This document shows, piece after piece, positions 7,143 to 9,861 of a DNA stretch of 9,861 bases (positions are counted from its first letter, which is position 1; every line of letters begins with the position of its first letter). The stretch covers positions 1 through 9,861 of the forward strand of contig DJRS01000060.1 of the NCBI GenBank assembly GCA_002440145.1. The letters run 5' to 3'. A program made the translations under genes and the position numbers. The stretch is from Verrucomicrobia bacterium UBA6354 (GTDB lineage Bacteria > Verrucomicrobiota > Kiritimatiellia > RFP12 > UBA1067). The notes under the pieces are model-generated. The model searched no databases. It was given only the letters and a program-made list of their open reading frames with translations, and was not told where the DNA came from.

Positions 7143-9164
7143 TCATATCTGCATGCCGGCGGGCAGACGCATCCATTCGCGCACCGCGGCGCCGAGCGGA
7201 CGGATCTCCTTGACCGACGCCAGGCGACGGTCGTTCTCCGCGCCCGGAAGCTCGAACTTGTCGCCGACCTTCTTGCCCAGCATGTTCTGCGCGAGCTGCG
7301 TCTTCATCGAAAGGATGTTCTTCTCGATGTCGTTGTCCCACTCGCCCAGGATGGCGTAGGTCTTGTCGCCCGCCGGGGTCTCGACGACGACTTCCACTCC
7401 CGGCATGACCTCGCTCGTCTCGGCGGAGGCGAAATCGGACGGCTTGACGGCTTCAAGATCCGCCTGCATGAGCGTCTGCTTCTGCATGAGCGCGCGCTGT
7501 TCGTCCTTCGCGTACTGGTATTCGGCGTTTTCGGAGAGGTCGCCGAAGCCCTTCGCGAATTCGATGCGTTTGACGTTCGCCGGCATGTCTTCGTTGATGA
7601 GCTTGAGGTACTCGGCCTTCTTGAACGCATAGCTGCGGTACGACGTCTCGCGCGCGTATTCGCGCTTCTTCTCGGCCTTGACGAGATGCCTCTCGAGCTC
7701 GGGGCACACGTGCGTCATCCGCACGACAAGCGCGTGGTGCGTCGACGGATCCCAGGCGATGGAGGCCTGGAAACGCTCGAAGAAAAGGACGCGATCCGCA
7801 GGCGAAAGCATGTCGAACACGCCCGAAAGCCACTTGGTGTCCGCGAACAGACGGCGGACCATGTTCTGCAGGCGCAGGGCTTCGCCGCTCTGGCGCCCTT
7901 CGCCCAAGGCTATCGCATGCGACAGGATCGTCGCGTACGAGGGCAGCTCCGTCCAGCCTTGATAGGTCTGATAGCGCCCGGCCAGGAGCGTCGTCAGCGT
8001 GGCTGGCGCGGCGGGCGCCCGCATGCAGGTGCCGATCGCCGCACGCAAATTCGCGTCTTCCGCGCCGAACGCCTTGACGATTTCGTCCACCGCGGCATAG
8101 CACAGGTCGGGAATCGCCGCGTAGAGCCGGGCCTTGGACGCATCGTCGTTGGCGAGGAAACGGATCATCTGGCCGACCTCGCGCGCCGGCAATTCAGCCG
8201 CGGCCTTGATGAAGCGCTTGCGCTGCCAGAGATACTCGCGCATTTCCTCCGCACGCGGCGTCGCATAGCCCAATTGGGTCGCCAGACAGGCCAAACGCGC
8301 ATAGAGCGCATCGTCCACAAGCCGCGCCGCGGTGACCGCGAAGGCGAGACGCTCGCCGATTTTGTTCTTCACGTCTTCCGGAGCCGCCTTGAAACGGTTC
8401 TCCTGCGCGGCGAACGCGCGCACAGCCGCCAGAATGAGCTTGGGATCCGTCTCGTGCGCGAAAGCGGTCAACCAGTTGTCGCCATATTCCTCGGCCGACT
8501 GGCGCAGACGCAGGGGATCCGTCCGGCGCGCCGGAACCTCGACCAGGCGGTCGCGGCGCAGTTCCTGGCGCGCCTTGTCCCAGAACGCCTTCCAGTTGAC
8601 CGCCTTGACAAAGCCGTTGGAAACGATCGTCGACTCGAGACGCGCGAGCGGCATGTCGCCGTAGCTCGAGAGAACGAGCTTGACGAATTCGCCCGGATGT
8701 TCCTTCAGAAGCCCTTCGACGCGCGCAGGGTCGGCCTGCGCCAGAACCAGCACGTGGTTCTCCGGCGCGCGCTGCAACATGTCGATGGCCGCGGCGTACG
8801 TGAACTGGTGGCCCTTCTTCGTCTTGAAATCCACCGTGATGCGCTTGTAGAAATAGTCCACGCGCTTGACGAGCCCGAGCCCCCACGTGCCGTTGAGCAC
8901 GCGTGCGCCGGGCTGGAAACCGACCAACTTCTCGAGAGCGCCCAGAGCCTTGTCCAAAGGCGCGGCGCCGAACCCGACGCTATCCAGGAATGAAAGGATC
9001 GTCCGGTCGTCCGTCGTCTTCTTCAACGCGTCGCGTATGCCGGTCGGCCGCAAAGCCTTGCCCAGCTCCGCCTGCTTTTCGCGCACGAACGCGAAGGCTC
9101 CTTCAAACTCTTTATTTTCCGCAAACGCATTGAGTTGCGTCGCCAGTGTTTCCATGTCAGCCAT
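7143..9164 (-). CDS. greA: Giant GreA-family transcription elongation factor (673 aa)
   Basis: Gre factors enter the RNA polymerase secondary channel and stimulate cleavage of backtracked RNA. The last 170 residues are a Gre module: a coiled-coil with the acidic tip GDLSENAEY (541-549; D542 and E545 match the metal-binding pair), then an FKBP-like C-terminal domain including MLGKKVGDKFELP (587-599). Standard GreA is about 158 residues. The rest is a long, mostly helical extension resembling that of chlamydial GreA (about 715 residues). Within it, residues 82-130 form a beta-rich block with the pattern G-x-x-V-x-x-x-x-WGLG-x-V-x-x-VD and a VDFKTKKGHQF strand, like an SH3/CarD-type barrel. The start is ambiguous: ATG at 9170 or 9164. 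AAGGA (9174-9178) lies 3 bases from the first and 9 from the second, so I favour 9164. The coding frame stays open upstream to the HU-like gene's stop, but the leader has a promoter and poor coding character. Confidence 0.9.
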   Translation of the reverse strand: MADMETLATQLNAFAENKEFEGAFAFVREKQAELGKALRPTGIRDALKKTTDDRTILSFLDSVGFGAAPLDKALGALEKLVGFQPGARVLNGTWGLGLVKRVDYFYKRITVDFKTKKGHQFTYAAAIDMLQRAPENHVLVLAQADPARVEGLLKEHPGEFVKLVLSSYGDMPLARLESTIVSNGFVKAVNWKAFWDKARQELRRDRLVEVPARRTDPLRLRQSAEEYGDNWLTAFAHETDPKLILAAVRAFAAQENRFKAAPEDVKNKIGERLAFAVTAARLVDDALYARLACLATQLGYATPRAEEMREYLWQRKRFIKAAAELPAREVGQMIRFLANDDASKARLYAAIPDLCYAAVDEIVKAFGAEDANLRAAIGTCMRAPAAPATLTTLLAGRYQTYQGWTELPSYATILSHAIALGEGRQSGEALRLQNMVRRLFADTKWLSGVFDMLSPADRVLFFERFQASIAWDPSTHHALVVRMTHVCPELERHLVKAEKKREYARETSYRSYAFKKAEYLKLINEDMPANVKRIEFAKGFGDLSENAEYQYAKDEQRALMQKQTLMQADLEAVKPSDFASAETSEVMPGVEVVVETPAGDKTYAILGEWDNDIEKNILSMKTQLAQNMLGKKVGDKFELPGAENDRRLASVKEIRPLGAAVREWMRLPAGMQI

Positions 9165-9200
9165 TGTCATAATTCCTTCAGTTGAAATCTGCAGGTGAGA

Positions 9201-9229
9201 ATTATACCAAAAATGCGCCGTACATACAA
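9201..9229 (-). promoter_or_regulatory. Sigma70-like promoter of greA
   Basis: On the minus strand TTGTAT (9229-9224) is followed after 17 bases by a perfect TATAAT (9206-9201), itself preceded by TTTTTGG. Transcription should start near 9194, leaving a leader of about 25-30 bases that contains the Shine-Dalgarno sequence AAGGA. This is the best promoter in the window and probably serves greA and perhaps the genes through maf. Confidence 0.7.
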
Positions 9230-9247
9230 ACGAGAGTTTCAGGCGCG

Positions 9248-9272
9248 AAAAGTGTATCATGTCGTGAGACAC
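9248..9272 (-). terminator. Possible terminator of the HU-like unit
   Basis: On the minus strand GTGTCTCA and TGATACAC form an 8-bp stem with one C-T mismatch around a five-base loop, followed at once by TTTT. A second, bulged inverted repeat (CCCGGA / TCCCGGG) lies just upstream at about 9273-9291. The position between the HU-like gene and the greA promoter fits a terminator, although the stem is imperfect and the T run is short. Confidence 0.4.
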
Positions 9273-9380
9273 CCGGGACAGGTCGTCCGGGCGAGGAGAG
9301 AGAGAGAAGGAGAACGAAAACGGAAGGACCTTGGATTGCCGGGAAGACCACTTTCGGACGGTGGCTCGGCGCTCACCCAT

Positions 9381-9464
9381 CCGGACGGTGTGCCGTACGC
9401 TTTCGGGACCGAGCCGCCGCGTTTCCCCGTCGACGTACCCCGTCAGCTCGCCGTGGAAACGCAG
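9381..9464 (-). pseudogene. Probable detached 3' part of the HU-like gene
   Basis: Directly after the TGA that ends the HU-like frame, the same frame stays open and begins LRFHGELTGYVDGETRRL. The first 28 codons keep the strong G/C preference at third positions seen in the real genes (23 of 28). The bias fades after about 9380, and the leader enters low-complexity, T-rich codons. In HU-fold proteins the conserved beta-strand after the helical dimerisation unit continues exactly here, so I read this as coding sequence cut off by a nonsense change. Ordinary leader DNA with few stops because of high GC remains possible. Confidence 0.4.
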
Positions 9465-9710
9465 TCAGTCGTCTATGACGACCGCGTTGCCCTGCCGGTC
9501 CAGATACTTGACCGCCTCCAGAAAGCCCAGGATCGTGCCGATCGCATCGTACTTCTGTCCGCGGATATAGCCGCTTTGCAGCGCGAACTCCACCGCGCGC
9601 GACAGGGAATAGAGCGGACGTTCCACCACCACAGGACGCAGCAATCTCTTGCCCGTCCCGGGATGTTTCACTTGAATGACGCGGTATTTTATCGGACTTT
9701 CGGCTTCCAT
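9465..9710 (-). CDS. HU-like DNA-binding protein, apparently truncated (81 aa)
   Basis: The protein looks like the N-terminal half of an HU/IHF-fold protein of the larger kind (with a KYRVIQVKHPGTGKRLLRP lead-in) seen in Bacteroidetes and PVC bacteria. After a beta-rich lead (about 5-30) come a helix SLSRAVEFALQSG (35-47), a second helix KYDAIGTILGFLEAVKYL (53-70) and the strand NAVVIDD (75-81), as in the HU dimerisation core. The chain then stops at TGA, where HU has its G-F-G-x-F turn and DNA-binding arms, so this product should lack the arms. A full-length relative would be about 110-140 residues. The ATG at 9710 is well supported by AAGGAG (9717-9722) six bases upstream. It has its own promoter, 5' hairpin and upstream palindromes. 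It could still act as a dimerisation partner. The family call is by eye and not certain. Confidence 0.6.
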   Translation of the reverse strand: MEAESPIKYRVIQVKHPGTGKRLLRPVVVERPLYSLSRAVEFALQSGYIRGQKYDAIGTILGFLEAVKYLDRQGNAVVIDD

Positions 9711-9740
9711 ATCTCTCTCCTTATTACAGGCCCTCCCCCG

Positions 9741-9753
9741 CGGCCGGCGGCCG
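9741..9753 (-). promoter_or_regulatory. GC-only hairpin in the HU-like mRNA leader
   Basis: CGGCC-GCC-GGCCG forms a 5-bp, all-GC stem with a three-base loop, about 20 bases upstream of the AAGGAG sequence and inside the predicted leader (transcription start near 9772). It is immediately followed by a G-rich run. It may affect translation or stability of the transcript, but it is small and could be chance in GC-rich DNA. Confidence 0.3.
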
Positions 9754-9778
9754 GCTCAAGGGATAGACAACAGGGTGT

Positions 9779-9807
9779 AGCATACCACATCTGCGCCGGA
9801 TGCGCAA
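9779..9807 (-). promoter_or_regulatory. Candidate promoter of the HU-like gene
   Basis: On the minus strand TTGCGC (9807-9802) lies 17 bases before TATGCT (9784-9779), which is preceded by TGTGG, similar to the TTTGG before the other -10 boxes. Transcription would start near 9772 and give a leader of about 60 bases. Each hexamer matches the consensus only partly (3 of 6 and 4 of 6), so an activator could be needed. Confidence 0.5.
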
Positions 9808-9815
9808 CAGAACTT

Positions 9816-9852
9816 CAAGAGACCGCGGTCTCTTGGTTGAAAGACCGCGGTC
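9816..9852. repeat. Two palindromes with a shared GACCGCGGTC core
   Basis: CAAGAGACCGCGGTCTCTTG (9816-9835) is a perfect 20-base palindrome. Its central ten bases, GACCGCGGTC, occur again at 9843-9852. The centres are 22 bases apart, about two helical turns, so two protein dimers would sit on the same face of the DNA. Relative to the predicted HU-like start site they are near -54 and -76. This looks like a tandem operator or activator site; more copies could lie beyond the window edge. No T tract follows either copy in the minus direction. Confidence 0.6.
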
Positions 9853-9861
9853 ATTTGGGTA

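Noticed and set aside
9171..9380. N-terminal extension of greA to the ATG at 9380
   Set aside because: The added 70 or so residues are low in complexity, cross the likely greA promoter and lack a ribosome binding site; the ATGs at 9170/9164 have one.
9816..9852. CRISPR-like repeat or mobile element end
   Set aside because: Only two copies separated by seven bases, with no cas gene, transposase or target duplication in view.

Overview
All eight recognisable genes lie on the minus strand. In transcription order (right to left) they are: an HU-like DNA-binding protein gene (apparently cut short), greA, dksA, lspA, miaA, maf, a pyridoxal-phosphate Orn/Lys/Arg decarboxylase, and aconitase. The DNA is GC-rich and the genes are housekeeping genes, with no transposase, phage gene, CRISPR array, rRNA or tRNA. 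Two features suggest a member of the PVC group (Verrucomicrobiota, Lentisphaerae or Kiritimatiellae, with chlamydial relatives). GreA is very large, with about 500 extra N-terminal residues, as in chlamydial GreA. The dksA-lspA adjacency also recalls Chlamydia. This placement is an inference from gene architecture, not from a database search.

Layout. Positions 9816-9852 hold two palindromes sharing one core, just upstream of a sigma70-like promoter for the HU-like gene (9465-9710). That reading frame ends in TGA where the family normally continues into its beta-sheet, and the frame stays open beyond it. A hairpin with a T tract (9248-9272) and a good promoter (9201-9229) separate it from greA (7143-9164). 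A 12-bp hairpin lies between greA and dksA. dksA, lspA, miaA and maf (7068 down to 4696) then overlap one another by 4, 4 and 16 bases, so they form a tightly coupled operon, possibly continuous with greA. The decarboxylase (2404-4602) has its own TATAAT box so close to the ATG that its mRNA would be almost leaderless. Aconitase (387-2351) follows after 52 bases, with a TATAAT box over the decarboxylase stop codon, and ends at a hairpin terminator (332-361). No gene is recognised in positions 1-331.

How the genes work together. greA and dksA encode two factors that both enter the RNA polymerase secondary channel: GreA rescues backtracked complexes and DksA modulates initiation. The next three genes serve lipoprotein maturation (lspA), tRNA A37 prenylation (miaA) and nucleotide or septum housekeeping (maf). 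The decarboxylase (polyamine synthesis or acid resistance) and aconitase (TCA cycle) are metabolic and probably separately transcribed.

The points most worth a second look are the miaA product, which lacks about 70 internal residues without losing its frame; the broken or recoded HU-like gene; the SH3/CarD-like module in the GreA extension; the paired palindromes; and the shared promoter style. I do not see a clearly new multi-gene system; most of the window is ordinary chromosomal core.
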